Both the position numbers and the translations under genes were made by a program. Below, in pieces: positions 11,349 to 21,743 of a stretch of DNA of 64,000 bases (positions are counted from its first letter, which is position 1; each line of letters opens with the position of its first letter). The notes beneath the pieces are model-generated. The model did not search any database, had not been told where the DNA came from, and saw only the letters and a program-made list of their open reading frames with translations. Source of the stretch: Pseudomonas izuensis (GTDB lineage: Bacteria; Pseudomonadota; Gammaproteobacteria; Pseudomonadales; Pseudomonadaceae); contig NZ_WTFT01000008.1 in NCBI RefSeq assembly GCF_009861505.1, positions 117,552 to 181,551 of the forward strand, written 5' to 3'.

Positions 11349-11376
11349 ATAATACTGATTTTTAAGGACTATTCAA
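11349..11376 (-). promoter_or_regulatory. Promoter of tRNA-Lys
   Basis: On the minus strand: -35 TTGAAT (11371-11376), 16-bp spacer, -10 TATTAT (11349-11354), then a GC-rich stretch of 17 bp up to the mature 5' end. Confidence 0.6.
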
Positions 11377-11394
11377 CACCTATTTTGAAATAAA

Positions 11395-12087
11395 TCAAAA
11401 ATAAGGTGTTGGGTCGCTGATTCCGGCCGCCGCAAAGCCTTCAGCACGCAGACGGCAGCTATCGCATTTGCCGCAGGCACGGCCGTTATCGTCGGCCTGA
11501 TAGCAGGAAACGGTCAGGCCGTAATTGACCCCAAGCTTCACACCTGCCTGAACGATCTGCGCCTTGCTGAGGTTTTGCAGCGGTGCCTGGATACGGAAGC
11601 CATTGCCTTCCACACCCGCTTTGGTCGCCAGATTCGCCATGCGCTCGAACGACTCGATGAATTCGGGACGGCAGTCCGGGTAGCCGGAGTAATCCACGGC
11701 ATTGACGCCGATGAAGATGTCCCGTGCGCCCAGCACTTCAGCCCAGCCGAGTGCCAGGGACAGGAATACCGTGTTGCGCGCAGGCACATAAGTGACCGGA
11801 ATGCCCTCACCCAACTCTTCCGGAATATCGATGCTGCTATCAGTCAGCGCCGAGCCCCCCATTCCGTTCAGGTTGAGGCCGATTACCTTGTGTTCCACGA
11901 CACCCAAGTCACGGGCAACACGTTCGGCAGCGTACAGTTCGGCGTGAGAACGCTGACCATAATCGAAGCTCATGGTGTAGCAGCTGTAACCTTCGGCACG
12001 TGCCATGGCGACGACAGTGGCCGAATCCAGGCCACCGGACAGCAGGATGACCGCACGTTTTTCCGCAGTGTTCAGTTGTTCCGTCAT
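11395..12087 (-). CDS. queC: 7-cyano-7-deazaguanine synthase
   Basis: ATP-dependent enzyme that turns 7-carboxy-7-deazaguanine into preQ0 for queuosine tRNA modification. 230 residues starting at [12 protein letters not shown]-loop motif [12 protein letters not shown] near residues 16-27; C-terminal zinc site [17 protein letters not shown]. It begins 1 bp after queE's stop, so the two are one operon. The longer frame to 12108 was rejected because it would overlap queE. Confidence 0.96.
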   Translation of the reverse strand: MTEQLNTAEKRAVILLSGGLDSATVVAMARAEGYSCYTMSFDYGQRSHAELYAAERVARDLGVVEHKVIGLNLNGMGGSALTDSSIDIPEELGEGIPVTYVPARNTVFLSLALGWAEVLGARDIFIGVNAVDYSGYPDCRPEFIESFERMANLATKAGVEGNGFRIQAPLQNLSKAQIVQAGVKLGVNYGLTVSCYQADDNGRACGKCDSCRLRAEGFAAAGISDPTPYF

Positions 12088-12088
12088 T

Positions 12089-12736
12089 TCAGCGCCCCGG
12101 CTCATCATTCCAAAGATATTTATGCAGCTGCAGTTGCAAACGTACTGGCAGGTTGTCCGCTACCACCCAGTCGGCCAGATCCCGAGCATTGAGGTCGTGA
12201 TGGCTTGGCGAGAACAGAACCTCACCAGCGCGCTGGTCCAGACCATATTGAATCAGCTTGGAAACAGACCAGTCATAGTCTTCCCGCGAGCAGATGACAA
12301 ATTTCACCTGATCGTTGGGCGTGAGCAGTTCAATGTTTTCGTAACGATTGCGATGCGCTTCTTTAGAGCCCGGGGTTTTCAGGTCGACGACGCGACTGAC
12401 CCGAGGATCTACAGCCGATATATCGAGCGAACCACTGGTTTCCAGCGACACTTCGTAACCGGCATCACACAACCGCTTGAGCAAAGGAATGGCATTGGGT
12501 TGCGCCAGGGGCTCGCCGCCCGTAACGCAGACATAACGCGGGCGGAATCCGGCCACTTGCTCGAGGATATCGTCGAGCGTGCGAATGGTCCCGCCGGTGA
12601 ACGCGTAGGCGCTGTCGCAGTATTGGCAACGCAACGGGCAACCGGTCAGGCGCACAAAAACCGTGGGCAGGCCGGCAGTCCGAGTTTCACCCTGCAACGA
12701 GTAGAAAACTTCGGTGATTCTCAATGTGTCTTGCAT
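12089..12736 (-). CDS. queE: 7-carboxy-7-deazaguanine synthase (radical SAM)
   Basis: Radical-SAM enzyme that makes 7-carboxy-7-deazaguanine, the step before QueC. 215 residues from [10 protein letters not shown]. The SAM cluster motif CPLRCQYC is at about 32-39, followed by TGGEPL. Start at 12736 rather than 12745 follows family alignment. A terminator separates it from cpoB upstream, so it probably has its own promoter; I see no clear preQ1 riboswitch in the 120-bp leader. Confidence 0.95.
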   Translation of the reverse strand: MQDTLRITEVFYSLQGETRTAGLPTVFVRLTGCPLRCQYCDSAYAFTGGTIRTLDDILEQVAGFRPRYVCVTGGEPLAQPNAIPLLKRLCDAGYEVSLETSGSLDISAVDPRVSRVVDLKTPGSKEAHRNRYENIELLTPNDQVKFVICSREDYDWSVSKLIQYGLDQRAGEVLFSPSHHDLNARDLADWVVADNLPVRLQLQLHKYLWNDEPGR

Positions 12737-12854
12737 AGTCGCCACGGGCGTAACAGCTAAACAGGCTGTCCGCCTCCGTCAGGCACTTCAAGGAACCCCG
12801 GCAATGCGCAGATCCCAAAAAGCGTGTTTCAGAAAAAGGGTGTGAATTCTAACG

Positions 12855-12880
12855 AAAAAACCCGCGACAAGCGCGGGTTT
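12855..12880 (-). terminator. Terminator of the tol-pal operon
   Basis: CCCGCG / CGCGGG stem with a 5-nt loop. A/T runs on both flanks allow function on the minus strand after cpoB. Confidence 0.85.
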
Positions 12881-12902
12881 CTTTGAAACGGGTCAAGCAG
12901 GC

Positions 12903-13742
12903 TTACATTTTCTGCAGATCGCGCTGGGCCAACTGAGCGGCGGAAGTGCCCGGATATTGGGAAACCACCTGCTGCAAAATGCCTTTGACCCGGTCGGTAT
13001 GACCGAGGCGACGCTCTACATCAGCGAGCTTGTACAGCGAATCAGGCACCTTGGCGTGCTTGGGATAGAGCTGCGAAACCTTGGCAAATGCCTGACCTGC
13101 ACCTTGCAGATCGCCTTTGGCCAGGTTCACTTCGCCCAACCAGTACTGGGCATTGCCCGCGTATTGGCTATTCGGGTATTTGCGCAGGAATGCGGAGAAA
13201 GCCTGGCTGGCCTTGTCGAAATCCTTGGCTTTGATCAGGTCGAAGGCAGCGTCGTAATAGAGCTTTTCCTTCGCCGGGTCAGCCGGTTCGCTACCCGCGG
13301 CAGGTGCCTGAGCGGCTGCCGCCCCCGCGGCTGCGCCTGCTGCTGCACCAGGGGCATTCAATTCGCCACCGGTGGAAGAATTTTCTGGAGTCGCGGCTGG
13401 TGCAACGCCCGATCCTATGCGCCGATCAAGATCCTGATATCGCTCCAGGTTCTCTTGCTTCATGCGCGCTACATCATTTTGCAGAACTTCGATCGCACCT
13501 TGCTGGCGCTCGATTTGTTGCTGCATTGATTGCAGTTGGTTGAACAGCTCGCCCTGTGCCGAGACAGGGGCCGAAACCCCTCCCCCGGCATAGGCGCCGT
13601 TCGTACCGTAACCCGCAGGCGGATAACTACTCCCGCTATTGTTATAGCCGGAGTTGTCCTCGACCACAGGAACCGCAGCCCACACCGCAAGCGGTGCGAG
13701 ACTGAGAGCCAAAACAGTTACAGCACGACGGCACGTTCGCAT
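12903..13742 (-). CDS. cpoB: Cell division coordinator CpoB (YbgF), tol-pal-associated TPR protein
   Basis: Periplasmic protein that links Tol-Pal constriction to peptidoglycan synthesis. 279 residues: signal peptide (about 1-22, cleaved after VWA), a coiled-coil trimerisation segment (about 60-105, LQSMQQQIERQQGAIEVLQN), an Ala/Gly-rich linker, and three TPR repeats from about 160 (YYDAAFDLIKAKDFDKA). It begins 6 bp after pal. Length and order fit the family. Confidence 0.93.
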   Translation of the reverse strand: MRTCRRAVTVLALSLAPLAVWAAVPVVEDNSGYNNSGSSYPPAGYGTNGAYAGGGVSAPVSAQGELFNQLQSMQQQIERQQGAIEVLQNDVARMKQENLERYQDLDRRIGSGVAPAATPENSSTGGELNAPGAAAGAAAGAAAAQAPAAGSEPADPAKEKLYYDAAFDLIKAKDFDKASQAFSAFLRKYPNSQYAGNAQYWLGEVNLAKGDLQGAGQAFAKVSQLYPKHAKVPDSLYKLADVERRLGHTDRVKGILQQVVSQYPGTSAAQLAQRDLQKM

Positions 13743-13748
13743 GACGAA

Positions 13749-14246
13749 TTACTTACGCAGTTCGACGCGACGGTTTTGAGCCCAGGACTGCTCGTCGTTG
13801 CCGGTAGCAACTGGACGCTCTTCGCCGTAGGAAACCAGTTCCAGCTGAGCTGGGGAAACACCTTGCAGTACCAGGTAGCGCTGAACGGCTTTCGCACGAC
13901 GCTCGCCCAGTGCCATGTTGTACTCACGAGTACCACGTTCGTCGGTGTTGCCTTCCAGAACAACGCGAGCGCCGTTTGCTTTCAGGTCTTTGGCGTGAAC
14001 GTCCAGAGCGCGCATGGCTTCTGGCTTCAGGTCCGAACTGTCGTATTCGAAGTAGAAAGTGGTGATAGCGCGCAGTGCAGCTTCTTCGCTCAGGGAGCCG
14101 TCAACTGCACCAGTGTTTGCGCCGTAACCAGCGTTTGGATCTACTGCGCCTTCACCGGCATTGTCGCCGCCTTTGGACGAGCAACCTACAGCTACAGCCA
14201 TGGCGAGAGCCAGCGCAGCAAATTTACCAAACTTCAGCATTTCCAT
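13749..14246 (-). CDS. pal: Peptidoglycan-associated outer-membrane lipoprotein Pal (OprL)
   Basis: Outer-membrane lipoprotein that binds peptidoglycan and TolB. 165 residues, with a lipoprotein signal ending in lipobox AVGC (Cys22), a Gly/Asp-rich linker, and an OmpA-like C-terminal domain with [20 protein letters not shown], which contacts meso-diaminopimelate. It lies 52 bp after tolB and 6 bp before cpoB, with AGGAG before its ATG. Confidence 0.97.
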   Translation of the reverse strand: MEMLKFGKFAALALAMAVAVGCSSKGGDNAGEGAVDPNAGYGANTGAVDGSLSEEAALRAITTFYFEYDSSDLKPEAMRALDVHAKDLKANGARVVLEGNTDERGTREYNMALGERRAKAVQRYLVLQGVSPAQLELVSYGEERPVATGNDEQSWAQNRRVELRK

Positions 14247-14298
14247 CGTGAAACTCCTAATGAACCCCAGTGTGTTAAGTAAAACGTATAGCGCCGCG

Positions 14299-15600
14299 TC
14301 AGTTCAGGAAAGGGGACCAGGAAGGTTCTCTGACTTCGCCTTGTGCGGTAGGAAGTGGGAGCCTTACGCGTCCATTGATGGACACGAGCATCAAGACTCC
14401 CCGGCCCTGCTGGCGGGTGGCGTAGATTACCATGGTGCCGTTGGGCGCAACAGTAGGCGACTCGTCCAGAGTGCTATCAGTGAGGATCTTTACACTACCG
14501 CGCTGCAAATCCTGAGCCGCCACTTTGAAATTGGTAAAACCGTCCTGGCGGTGAATCATCACCAGGGTCTTTTCGTCCGCCGACAACTTGGGGTTGGCGT
14601 TGTAGTTACCGACGAAAGTTACTCGCTCGGCACCGCCGCCACCGACGCTGGTTTTATAGATCTGCGGTTTGCCGCCACGGTCTGACGTGAAGTAGATGGT
14701 CGAGCCATCCTTGCCCCAGAACGGTTCGGTGTTGATACCAGGACCGTTGGTGACACGGGTGATCTGACGCGAACCGAGGTTCATGACATAGATGTCCGGG
14801 TTGCCGTCTTTCGACAGCACGAACGCCAGGCGATTGCCGTCCGGCGACCAGGCTGGCGCGCCGTTCAGGCCTTCGAAGTTAGTAATCTGTTCACGGCGAC
14901 CGGTATCGATGTTCTGCATGAACACCCGTGGACGCTTCTGTTCGAACGAAACGTAGGCGATGCGCTTGCCATCCGGCGCGAAACGTGGCGACAGGATCGG
15001 CTCGCGCGATTGCAGCAGGGTCACGGCACGGGCACCGTCATAGTCGGAACGTTGCAGCGTGTAGCGAGTGTTCTTCTCGGAGAAACGCTCGGCTGTCACG
15101 TACAGCAGGCGAGTCGAAAACGCACCTTTGATACCGGTGAGTTTTTCGAACGACTGGTCGGCGATGTAGTGCGACATGTCGCGCAATTGATCGACGCCAC
15201 CCGACACACTGCCGGTCAGCACTTGCTGCTCGGTAGCGACGTTGAACAGTGCATATTGCACCTGCAGGCGACCGCCCGCAGGAACAATGCTGCCCACCAT
15301 GACGTACTGGGCGCCCAGCGCCTTGAAGTCACGGAAGATGATTTCGCTGGCCTGGCTTGGCTGGCTGATCATGTTCTGCTTTGGAATCGGCGAGTAGTAA
15401 CCCGAGTTGCGTAGGTCGTTACCGATGATTTCAGCCATGTCATCCGGCAACACGCTGCCGCCCTGATTGCCGAATGGCACGACTGCAATCGGGGTGGCCC
15501 GATCACTGCCGCTGGTGACCAGAATGTTTTTCTCATCTGCCATCGCGATCCCTGCCATGCAGCAGATCACGACGAGCATTCCTCGAAGGAGGTTTCTCAC
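14299..15600 (-). CDS. tolB: Tol-Pal system beta-propeller protein TolB
   Basis: Periplasmic protein with an N-terminal domain and a six-bladed WD40-like propeller; it binds Pal and TolA. 433 residues with a Sec signal (about 1-21, ends MADE). The propeller repeats are visible as [29 protein letters not shown] and [14 protein letters not shown]. The start is GTG at 15600, overlapping the tolA stop as GTGA, which indicates translational coupling. Confidence 0.97.
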   Translation of the reverse strand: MRNLLRGMLVVICCMAGIAMADEKNILVTSGSDRATPIAVVPFGNQGGSVLPDDMAEIIGNDLRNSGYYSPIPKQNMISQPSQASEIIFRDFKALGAQYVMVGSIVPAGGRLQVQYALFNVATEQQVLTGSVSGGVDQLRDMSHYIADQSFEKLTGIKGAFSTRLLYVTAERFSEKNTRYTLQRSDYDGARAVTLLQSREPILSPRFAPDGKRIAYVSFEQKRPRVFMQNIDTGRREQITNFEGLNGAPAWSPDGNRLAFVLSKDGNPDIYVMNLGSRQITRVTNGPGINTEPFWGKDGSTIYFTSDRGGKPQIYKTSVGGGGAERVTFVGNYNANPKLSADEKTLVMIHRQDGFTNFKVAAQDLQRGSVKILTDSTLDESPTVAPNGTMVIYATRQQGRGVLMLVSINGRVRLPLPTAQGEVREPSWSPFLN

Positions 15601-16676
15601 GGGGCTAGATCCTCAGGTGTGAATGTCATCTTGAATGAACGATACGGAGCAAAATCGCTCGGCTTCATTCCCTGCATTTCTGTCAAACGTCCAATATTCT
15701 TCACTGCCGCTACGGCTGAAGCGTCAAACGGACCGTCGCCACTGGACTTGAGCACCTTGACCGAAGTCACCGTACCGTCCGGCAACATTCCGATTTGCAG
15801 CTGAACCGTCATGCCTTTGCGGGCCGAAGGTGGACGAGCCCAGCCTTCCGCTGCACGTAGTCGAATCAGGTCATCGAAACTGCCGGCGACTTCGTCACCT
15901 CGCTCATCGGCCAAGGCCTGCTGACGCTGCGGCGTGTCGGAAAGCAAATCTGCCAGGGCCTGAGCCTTTTTGTCTTCGGCGGACTTTTTCGCCGCGTCCT
16001 GCGATTTCTTCTTCGCAGCATCGGCAGCAGCTTTCTTCTTCGCTTCTTCGGCGACTTTCTTCTTCGCCTCCTCAGCTTCAGCTTTCTTCTTGGCGTCTTC
16101 CGCGGCTTTCTTCTTCGCGTCTTCGACGATCTTTTTCTTCGCTTCTTCAGCGGCCGCTTTCTTGGCCTCTTCTTCAGCAGCCTTCTTGGCTTCTTCTTCA
16201 GCTTTCTTCTTGGCTATATCAGCCAATTGTTTCTCTTCTGCCTTCTTGGCTTCGGCGGCCTTTTTCGCGTCGTCGGCTTTCTTGGCTTCATCAGCCTTTT
16301 TCGCCTCTTCCGCTTTCTTGGACTCGTCGGCCTTCTTGGCTTCCTCGGCCTTTTGAGCCGCTTCTTCTTTCTTTTGTTCCGCAGCCTTCACCGCTTCCTG
16401 CTCGACCTTCTTTTGTTCCAACTGCTCTTCTTCGGTCTGGCGCGCGGCGGATTTCTTCGCCTCACCCGCAATCTTCTGATTGGTCTGGGTGGTTGCCTGA
16501 CTTTTGGACTTCAGCTGGTACAAGGTCGCCTGGACAATCGGCTTGGCCGGCGGCAGCTCCGGTGTGAAGGCAAAACTGACGAACAGCATGCCAAACACCA
16601 GCACGTGCAAGCCAATCGCCCAGACACTAGGCCAGAAGTAGCTTTCCGAGGCGGACGGCTCTCGCTGTTGCTGCAT
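15597..16676 (-). CDS. tolA: Tol-Pal energy-transducing inner-membrane protein TolA
   Basis: Spans the periplasm and couples the TolQR motor to TolB/Pal. 359 residues: one transmembrane helix (about 14-36), a very long Lys/Ala/Glu-rich helical domain (about 60-240, built of [13 protein letters not shown] units), and a globular C-terminal domain (about 260-359). The low-complexity middle makes many false frames on the other strand. tolR's stop and tolA's start share one base (TGATG). Confidence 0.95.
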   Translation of the reverse strand: MQQQREPSASESYFWPSVWAIGLHVLVFGMLFVSFAFTPELPPAKPIVQATLYQLKSKSQATTQTNQKIAGEAKKSAARQTEEEQLEQKKVEQEAVKAAEQKKEEAAQKAEEAKKADESKKAEEAKKADEAKKADDAKKAAEAKKAEEKQLADIAKKKAEEEAKKAAEEEAKKAAAEEAKKKIVEDAKKKAAEDAKKKAEAEEAKKKVAEEAKKKAAADAAKKKSQDAAKKSAEDKKAQALADLLSDTPQRQQALADERGDEVAGSFDDLIRLRAAEGWARPPSARKGMTVQLQIGMLPDGTVTSVKVLKSSGDGPFDASAVAAVKNIGRLTEMQGMKPSDFAPYRSFKMTFTPEDLAP

Positions 16677-17137
16677 CAGGGCGCCTCGGTAATCAAGCCA
16701 ACATTACCGACCCCGGCTTTCTGCAACCCGCCCATGGCACCCATGACCGCTCCGTAGTCGACGCTCTTGTCGCCACGAATGAAGACCTGGGTACGCTTGC
16801 CGCCTTCGTTGCCGGCGCGAATGATCTTGGTCACCGCGTCGGTCATCTGCGGCAGGGTCATGGCGCGATCTTGTTGCTTCTCTGTGTCGACTTCGCTGCC
16901 AAGGTTCCAGTAGTAGGTCTTGTCAGCCTTGATCGAAATGGTCAGGACCTGGGTGTTGTTGTCCTGCGGCAAGGCTTCGCTGGAAACCTTCGGCAGATCA
17001 ACTTTCACGCCCTGATTGAGCATCGGCGCGGTCACCATGAAGATGACCAGCAGCACCAACATCACGTCGATGTAAGGCACCACGTTCATCTCGGCGACCG
17101 GCTTGCGCTTGTGTCGAGCTCGAGCGATTAAAGCCAT
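16676..17137 (-). CDS. tolR: Tol-Pal proton-channel subunit TolR
   Basis: ExbD/TolR protein of 153 residues. One transmembrane helix (about 18-38) contains the proton-path aspartate in VVPYIDVMLVLLVIFMV, and a periplasmic domain follows. With TolQ it forms the proton-driven motor. It starts 14 bp after tolQ and shares one base with tolA. Confidence 0.96.
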   Translation of the reverse strand: MALIARARHKRKPVAEMNVVPYIDVMLVLLVIFMVTAPMLNQGVKVDLPKVSSEALPQDNNTQVLTISIKADKTYYWNLGSEVDTEKQQDRAMTLPQMTDAVTKIIRAGNEGGKRTQVFIRGDKSVDYGAVMGAMGGLQKAGVGNVGLITEAP

Positions 17138-17151
17138 TGGAAATTACCTGC

Positions 17152-17847
17152 TTATTCTTCGCTGGTGTGCACTTTGCGGTGCAGGATCGCCTGGAATTCG
17201 TCGGCGAAGGTGTAGTAACGGCTCAGCAGGGTTTCGCTGCGAGCAGAGAAGCGGTTGTAAGCGATAACGGCCGGGATGGCGGCGAACAGGCCGATCGCGG
17301 TGGCGATCAGGGCTTCGGCGATACCTGGCGCCACAGTGGCCAGGGTCGCTTGCTGGGCAGTCGCCAGACCGCGGAAGGAGTTCATGATGCCCCAGACGGT
17401 ACCAAACAGACCGATGTACGGACTGACAGAGCCGACGGTGGCCAGGAACGGCAGGCTCTGCTCGAGCTTTTCTTCTTCGCGGGAAATGGCTACGCGCATG
17501 GCACGGGCAACGCCTTCCATGACCGCTTCCGGGTCAACACCTGGCTGCTGGCGCAGACGGGAAAATTCCTTGAAGCCGGCACGGAAGATCTGCTCGACGC
17601 CCGAATCCGGGTCCGGGTTGCTCCCAGCCTGACGGTAGAGTTTGGACAGATCGATGCCCGACCAGAAGCGCTCTTCAAAGCTCTCCAGGGCACGTCGACC
17701 GGCACGTATCAGATTGCTGCGCTGAAAGATCATGATCCATGAGGTCACCGATGCGGCTACCAGGGTCAGCATTACCAGTTGCACCACGATACTGGCATTG
17801 CTGACCAGGCTCCACATGGAGGAATGGTCGACGACGTTAGCTTCCAC
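17152..17847 (-). CDS. tolQ: Tol-Pal proton-channel subunit TolQ
   Basis: MotA/TolQ/ExbB channel protein of 231 residues with three transmembrane helices (about 16-38, 130-160, 170-195) and the conserved [13 protein letters not shown] and [15 protein letters not shown] motifs. The start is GTG at 17847, preceded by AGGAG seven bases upstream, and overlaps the end of ybgC by 11 bp. Confidence 0.96.
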   Translation of the reverse strand: MEANVVDHSSMWSLVSNASIVVQLVMLTLVAASVTSWIMIFQRSNLIRAGRRALESFEERFWSGIDLSKLYRQAGSNPDPDSGVEQIFRAGFKEFSRLRQQPGVDPEAVMEGVARAMRVAISREEEKLEQSLPFLATVGSVSPYIGLFGTVWGIMNSFRGLATAQQATLATVAPGIAEALIATAIGLFAAIPAVIAYNRFSARSETLLSRYYTFADEFQAILHRKVHTSEE

Positions 17848-18304
17848 GCTTTATCTCCTGCTTTGAGTGTGTACCCGCGCCGCTCACGTCGGCGAAGGCC
17901 GCTCGTAGAGCTTCGGGAATGGCCCGGGGTTTTAAACTTTCAGTGCGCACACAGGCCACCAGAAACTGCCCTTCACAGAGCAGTGCATTATCCGTAGCCC
18001 GCCTGACCTGCTGCTTGAAGCGCAGGCTGGCCCGGTTCAATTCGATTACTTCAGCGCTTACCAGCAGCTCGTCGTCCAGTCGCGCCGGCGCGTGGTAGCG
18101 CGCTTCGCTGGAATGCACGACGAACAACAGGTCCTCCCCTGCCAGCTGCGATTGGGCAAAGCCCAGCTCTCGGAGCCGCTCGGTTCGAGCCCGTTCCATA
18201 AACTTGAGGTAATTGACGTAATACACGATGCCGCCCGCATCGGTGTCCTCGTAATAAACGCGACAACGATGTGCGAAAGGCTCAAGCCCGTTTTGCGCGC
18301 GCAT
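17837..18304 (-). CDS. ybgC: Tol-Pal-associated acyl-CoA thioesterase YbgC
   Basis: Hot-dog-fold thioesterase of 155 residues with the catalytic motif [19 protein letters not shown] near residue 18-36. It is the constant first gene of tol-pal operons; proposed roles are in phospholipid acyl turnover. Its 3' end overlaps tolQ. 127 bp without other features separate it from ruvB. Confidence 0.95.
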   Translation of the reverse strand: MRAQNGLEPFAHRCRVYYEDTDAGGIVYYVNYLKFMERARTERLRELGFAQSQLAGEDLLFVVHSSEARYHAPARLDDELLVSAEVIELNRASLRFKQQVRRATDNALLCEGQFLVACVRTESLKPRAIPEALRAAFADVSGAGTHSKQEIKRGS

Positions 18305-18431
18305 ACTCTAGTGCTTACTCCTCGGGTTGCCAATCCGGCCAGGCAACTGTTTTTCATTGTTCTGCGGCTTTCTCGCAAAAGTACGGTCCTGGGACAGCAC
18401 AATGCCCGAAAAGTCAGCGCGCAAAAGTTAA

Positions 18432-19493
18432 TTAATCGTCCACGGCATCGAGAAACTCGTCTACCACGGGCATCTCGCCCAATCGTGACGGAATGTTTAA
18501 ACCGAAGTGCAGGTACGCATGCCGTGTCACCACTCGCCCTCGCGGGGTGCGCATGATGTAGCCCTGCTGGATCAGATAGGGTTCCAGCACATCTTCAATG
18601 GTGTGGCGCTCTTCGCTGATGGCTGCGGCGAGACTGTCGACCCCGACCGGCCCGCCATCGAATTTCTCGATCATGGTCAGTAGCAGACGACGGTCCTGGT
18701 GATCAAAGCCACGCTCATCGACATCCAGCAGATTCAGGGCCAGATCGGCAATCGGCTTGGTGATATGGCCTTTGGCGCGAACTTCGGCAAAGTCTCGCAC
18801 CCGGCGCAGCAAGCGGTTGGCGATCCGCGGGGTACCACGGGCACGCCGGGCGATTTCGAAAGCGCCTTCCGGGTCCAGTGGCAATCCGAGAATGCTCGCC
18901 GAACGGCTGACAATCGTCGACAGATCGGCGTTGCTGTAGAACTCCAGGCGCTGGACGATCCCGAAACGGTCACGCAGCGGATTGGTCAGCATCCCCGCCC
19001 GCGTGGTGGCGCCGACCAGTGTGAATGGCGGCAAATCGAGCTTGATCGAACGCGCGGCCGGCCCTTCGCCGATCATGATGTCGAGCTGGAAGTCCTCCAT
19101 GGCCGGGTACAGCACCTCTTCGACAATCGGCGAAAGGCGATGAATTTCATCGATAAACAGCACGTCATGCGGCTCGAGATTGGTCAGCAACGCCGCCAGA
19201 TCACCCGGGCGCTCGAGGACCGGCCCCGAAGTGCTTTTGATCGAGACACCCATTTCCTGGGCGATGATGTTGGCCAGGGTGGTTTTACCCAATCCCGGAG
19301 GACCGAAAATCAAGGTGTGGTCCAGGGACTCGTTGCGCCCCCGGGCAGCCTGGATGAACAACTCCATTTGCTCGCGAACCGTCGGCTGGCCAATGTATTC
19401 GGCCAGGCTGACAGGACGAATCGCCCGGTCCTGGACTTCCTCGCGGTCACGGGGAGCACCCGTGGCGGCGATCAGACGATCAGCTTCAATCAC
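18432..19493 (-). CDS. ruvB: Holliday junction branch-migration ATPase RuvB
   Basis: Hexameric AAA+ motor that drives branch migration with RuvA. 353 residues: Walker [11 protein letters not shown] (about 64-73), Walker [10 protein letters not shown], sensor 1 VGATTRAG, arginine finger region NPLRDRFG, and a winged helix at the C-terminus ([17 protein letters not shown]). GTG start directly abutting the ruvA stop codon. Confidence 0.97.
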   Translation of the reverse strand: MIEADRLIAATGAPRDREEVQDRAIRPVSLAEYIGQPTVREQMELFIQAARGRNESLDHTLIFGPPGLGKTTLANIIAQEMGVSIKSTSGPVLERPGDLAALLTNLEPHDVLFIDEIHRLSPIVEEVLYPAMEDFQLDIMIGEGPAARSIKLDLPPFTLVGATTRAGMLTNPLRDRFGIVQRLEFYSNADLSTIVSRSASILGLPLDPEGAFEIARRARGTPRIANRLLRRVRDFAEVRAKGHITKPIADLALNLLDVDERGFDHQDRRLLLTMIEKFDGGPVGVDSLAAAISEERHTIEDVLEPYLIQQGYIMRTPRGRVVTRHAYLHFGLNIPSRLGEMPVVDEFLDAVDD

Positions 19494-20102
19494 TTAGATC
19501 ATTCCCTTCAGGGCGCGACGAATCATGTCTTCACTGCTCAAGCCTTTCTCCTTGATCGCGGAAATCGCCTTGCTGGCTTCCTGCGGCTTGTAGCCCAGGG
19601 AAATCAGCGCGCTGACCGCATCGTTCTCGGCGGTATTGACCGGCGCAGGCCCGTCCGGCTGGTTCGGCACCAAGGCAAACATGGCTGGTACTGTTTCCCA
19701 CGCCTTGAAGCGATCCTTGAGCTCCACCAACAGGCGTTCGGCGGTTTTCTTGCCCACGCCCGGTACCTTGGTCAGCGCCGAAGTGTCCTGGGATTGCACG
19801 CAACGAACCAGTTCGTCGACTTCAAGGCTCGACATCAAGGCCAGGGCCAGTTTCGGCCCCACACCATTGAGACGGATCAACTCGCGAAAAAAGTCTCGCT
19901 CGCGCTTGCCGGCGAAGCCATAGAGTAACTGCGCGTCTTCGCGCACGACCAAATGGGTATGCAATGTCAGCGGCTCACCGACCGACGGCAAGCGATAAAG
20001 CGTGGTCATGGGCACTTCAAGCTCATACCCCAGGCCGTTTACATCCAGAATCAGGTGCGGCGGCTGTTTCTCAGCCAGTGTGCCGCGCAAGCGTCCAATC
20101 AC
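19494..20102 (-). CDS. ruvA: Holliday junction DNA helicase subunit RuvA
   Basis: Binds four-way junctions and loads RuvB. 202 residues from the GTG at 20102 ([19 protein letters not shown]), with AAGGA about 9 bp upstream; the longer frame from 20171 is not supported. OB fold, two helix-hairpin-helix motifs ([22 protein letters not shown]) and the C-terminal RuvB-binding domain ([16 protein letters not shown]) are all present. Confidence 0.96.
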   Translation of the reverse strand: MIGRLRGTLAEKQPPHLILDVNGLGYELEVPMTTLYRLPSVGEPLTLHTHLVVREDAQLLYGFAGKRERDFFRELIRLNGVGPKLALALMSSLEVDELVRCVQSQDTSALTKVPGVGKKTAERLLVELKDRFKAWETVPAMFALVPNQPDGPAPVNTAENDAVSALISLGYKPQEASKAISAIKEKGLSSEDMIRRALKGMI

Positions 20103-20216
20103 GTTACAGATCCTTGAGCGTTGGCCAGCACAAGGCCGGCGACTGACAGAGCAGGGATTGCGCGCCGACAAAACAGGCGCAAATCCCTCACCTCCTAAAA
20201 TTGACTGCCGATGCTA

Positions 20217-20741
20217 TCAGAGACGCAAGCGTCCGCCACGACTGCGTGCCGAACCCAGACCATGGGGTAACAGACTGGAACGGGTGTGGGCATGGCAAAT
20301 GGCAATGGCCAGGGCGTCCGAGGCATCGATTTGCGGTTTGCTGGTCAGTTTCAGCATGTGCATGACCATCATTTGCACTTGTTCCTTGTTGGCGGCACCC
20401 GTGCCAACCACCGCCTGCTTGACCTGCGTCGCGGTGTACTCGGCAATCTCCAGGCTTTCCTCCGCACCCGCCACGATGGCGGCACCGCGGGCCTGCCCCA
20501 GTTTCAGGGCGGAATCGGCGTTGCGCGCCATGAACACCTTTTCGATACCCATGGTCACAGGCTTGTAGGTCTGAATGATCTCCCGCACCCCGCGATAGAC
20601 AATCTGCAAGCGCTCATGCAGCTCACCGGCACCGGTGCGAATGCAACCGGAAGCCACGTACTCGCAGCCACGACCGGTATCGCGTACCACGCCATAACCG
20701 GTGATGCGCGAACCGGGGTCGATACCAAGAATTAAAGTCAT
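20217..20741 (-). CDS. ruvC: Holliday junction resolvase RuvC
   Basis: Endonuclease that cuts Holliday junctions symmetrically. 174 residues from [12 protein letters not shown], where the first catalytic aspartate is D8. The other acidic residues sit in [10 protein letters not shown] and [14 protein letters not shown]. Start at 20741 follows the family; the upstream frame runs into the REP doublet. Confidence 0.96.
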   Translation of the reverse strand: MTLILGIDPGSRITGYGVVRDTGRGCEYVASGCIRTGAGELHERLQIVYRGVREIIQTYKPVTMGIEKVFMARNADSALKLGQARGAAIVAGAEESLEIAEYTATQVKQAVVGTGAANKEQVQMMVMHMLKLTSKPQIDASDALAIAICHAHTRSSLLPHGLGSARSRGGRLRL

Positions 20742-20776
20742 AACGCCTGCAACGCTGATGCGAATATTCGAAGGAA

Positions 20777-20860
20777 CTGTAGGAGCTGGCTTGCCAGCGA
20801 AGAGGCCCTTGAACTTGTGCAAGTCTTCAGGCTGTCTTCGCTGGCAAGCCAGCACCTACG
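20777..20860. repeat. REP doublet (TGTAGGAGC type)
   Basis: CTGTAGGAGCTGGCTTGCCA faces its inverted copy TGGCAAGCCAGCACCTACGA between yebC and ruvC, which are on the same strand. Confidence 0.85.
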
Positions 20861-20872
20861 AGGGCGTAGCAT

Positions 20873-21619
20873 TCAACCTAGCTGCTGGGCCACCGATTCC
20901 GGGATATCCGCGTTGGAGTAGACGTTCTGCACATCATCCAGGTCTTCGAGCATGTCGATCAGCTTGAGGACTTTTTCCGCGCCTTCCAGATCCAGCTCGG
21001 CGCTGGTGGTCGGCAACATGACGATTTCCGCGTCATTGCCCTTGAACCCGGCCGCTTCCAAGGCGTTACGCACGGAATAGAACCCGGCAAACGATGTAAA
21101 CACGTCGATGGACCCGTCTTCGTTGGTCACGACGTCATCGGCATCGGCTTCCATGGCCGCTTCCATCAACGCATCTTCATCGACGCCGGGCGCGAAGGAA
21201 ATCTGCCCCTTGCGCTCGAACAGGTACGCAACCGAACCGTCGGTACCGAGGTTGCCGCCACACTTGCTGAACGCATGGCGGACAGCTGCCGCGGTACGGT
21301 TTCGGTTGTCGGTCATGCACTCGACCATCACCGCCACGCCGCCAGGGCCGTAACCTTCGTAGGACAGCTCAACCATATCGTCGGTATCGGCAGCACCGGC
21401 ACCACGGGCCACCGCGCGATCAATGATGTCACGACTCATGTTTGCACCGAGGGCCTTGTCCAGCGCGAGGCGCAGACGCGGGTTGGAGCCTGGGTCACCG
21501 CCACCCTGACGGGCAGCGACGGTCAGCTCACGAATCCACTTGGTGAAAATCTTGCCCTTTTTGGCATCCTGACGTTCTTTGCGGTGCTTGATGTTCGCCC
21601 ACTTGGAATGACCTGCCAT
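20873..21619 (-). CDS. yebC: YebC/PmpR-family regulatory protein
   Basis: 248 residues beginning [20 protein letters not shown], the family signature, with three-domain YebC architecture and [18 protein letters not shown]. In P. aeruginosa the orthologue PmpR represses the quinolone-signal regulator; more recent work places YebC proteins on ribosomes to ease translation of proline stretches. The ATG at 21619 has an AGCGAG-type binding site; the frame to 21679 is spurious. Confidence 0.93.
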   Translation of the reverse strand: MAGHSKWANIKHRKERQDAKKGKIFTKWIRELTVAARQGGGDPGSNPRLRLALDKALGANMSRDIIDRAVARGAGAADTDDMVELSYEGYGPGGVAVMVECMTDNRNRTAAAVRHAFSKCGGNLGTDGSVAYLFERKGQISFAPGVDEDALMEAAMEADADDVVTNEDGSIDVFTSFAGFYSVRNALEAAGFKGNDAEIVMLPTTSAELDLEGAEKVLKLIDMLEDLDDVQNVYSNADIPESVAQQLG

Positions 21620-21702
21620 AACTCGCTCCGAATTCTCTTTGAAACATTGCCCGCCACGCCATGATGCGCCAGCCGGCAAACAAAAATATCGACCCTATCC
21701 AT

Positions 21703-21730
21703 AAAGAAAAGGCGCATCCGAAGATGCGCC
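21703..21730 (-). terminator. Terminator after aspS
   Basis: On the minus strand: GGCGCATC-TTCG-GATGCGCC with TTTTCTTT following, just after the aspS stop. Confidence 0.9.
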
Positions 21731-21743
21731 CTTCAGGTCGGCC

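Noticed and set aside
12737..12854. preQ1 riboswitch upstream of queE
   Set aside because: No preQ1-like hairpin with an A-rich tail could be recognised in the leader.
15700..16500. Tandem DNA repeats within tolA as a possible satellite or CRISPR
   Set aside because: The repeat units are irregular and follow the codons of the helical domain; no spacer structure.
15970..16567. Long frames opposite tolA that could look like serine- or leucine-rich proteins
   Set aside because: They are the complement of the Lys/Ala/Glu repeats of TolA; low-complexity DNA keeps several frames open.
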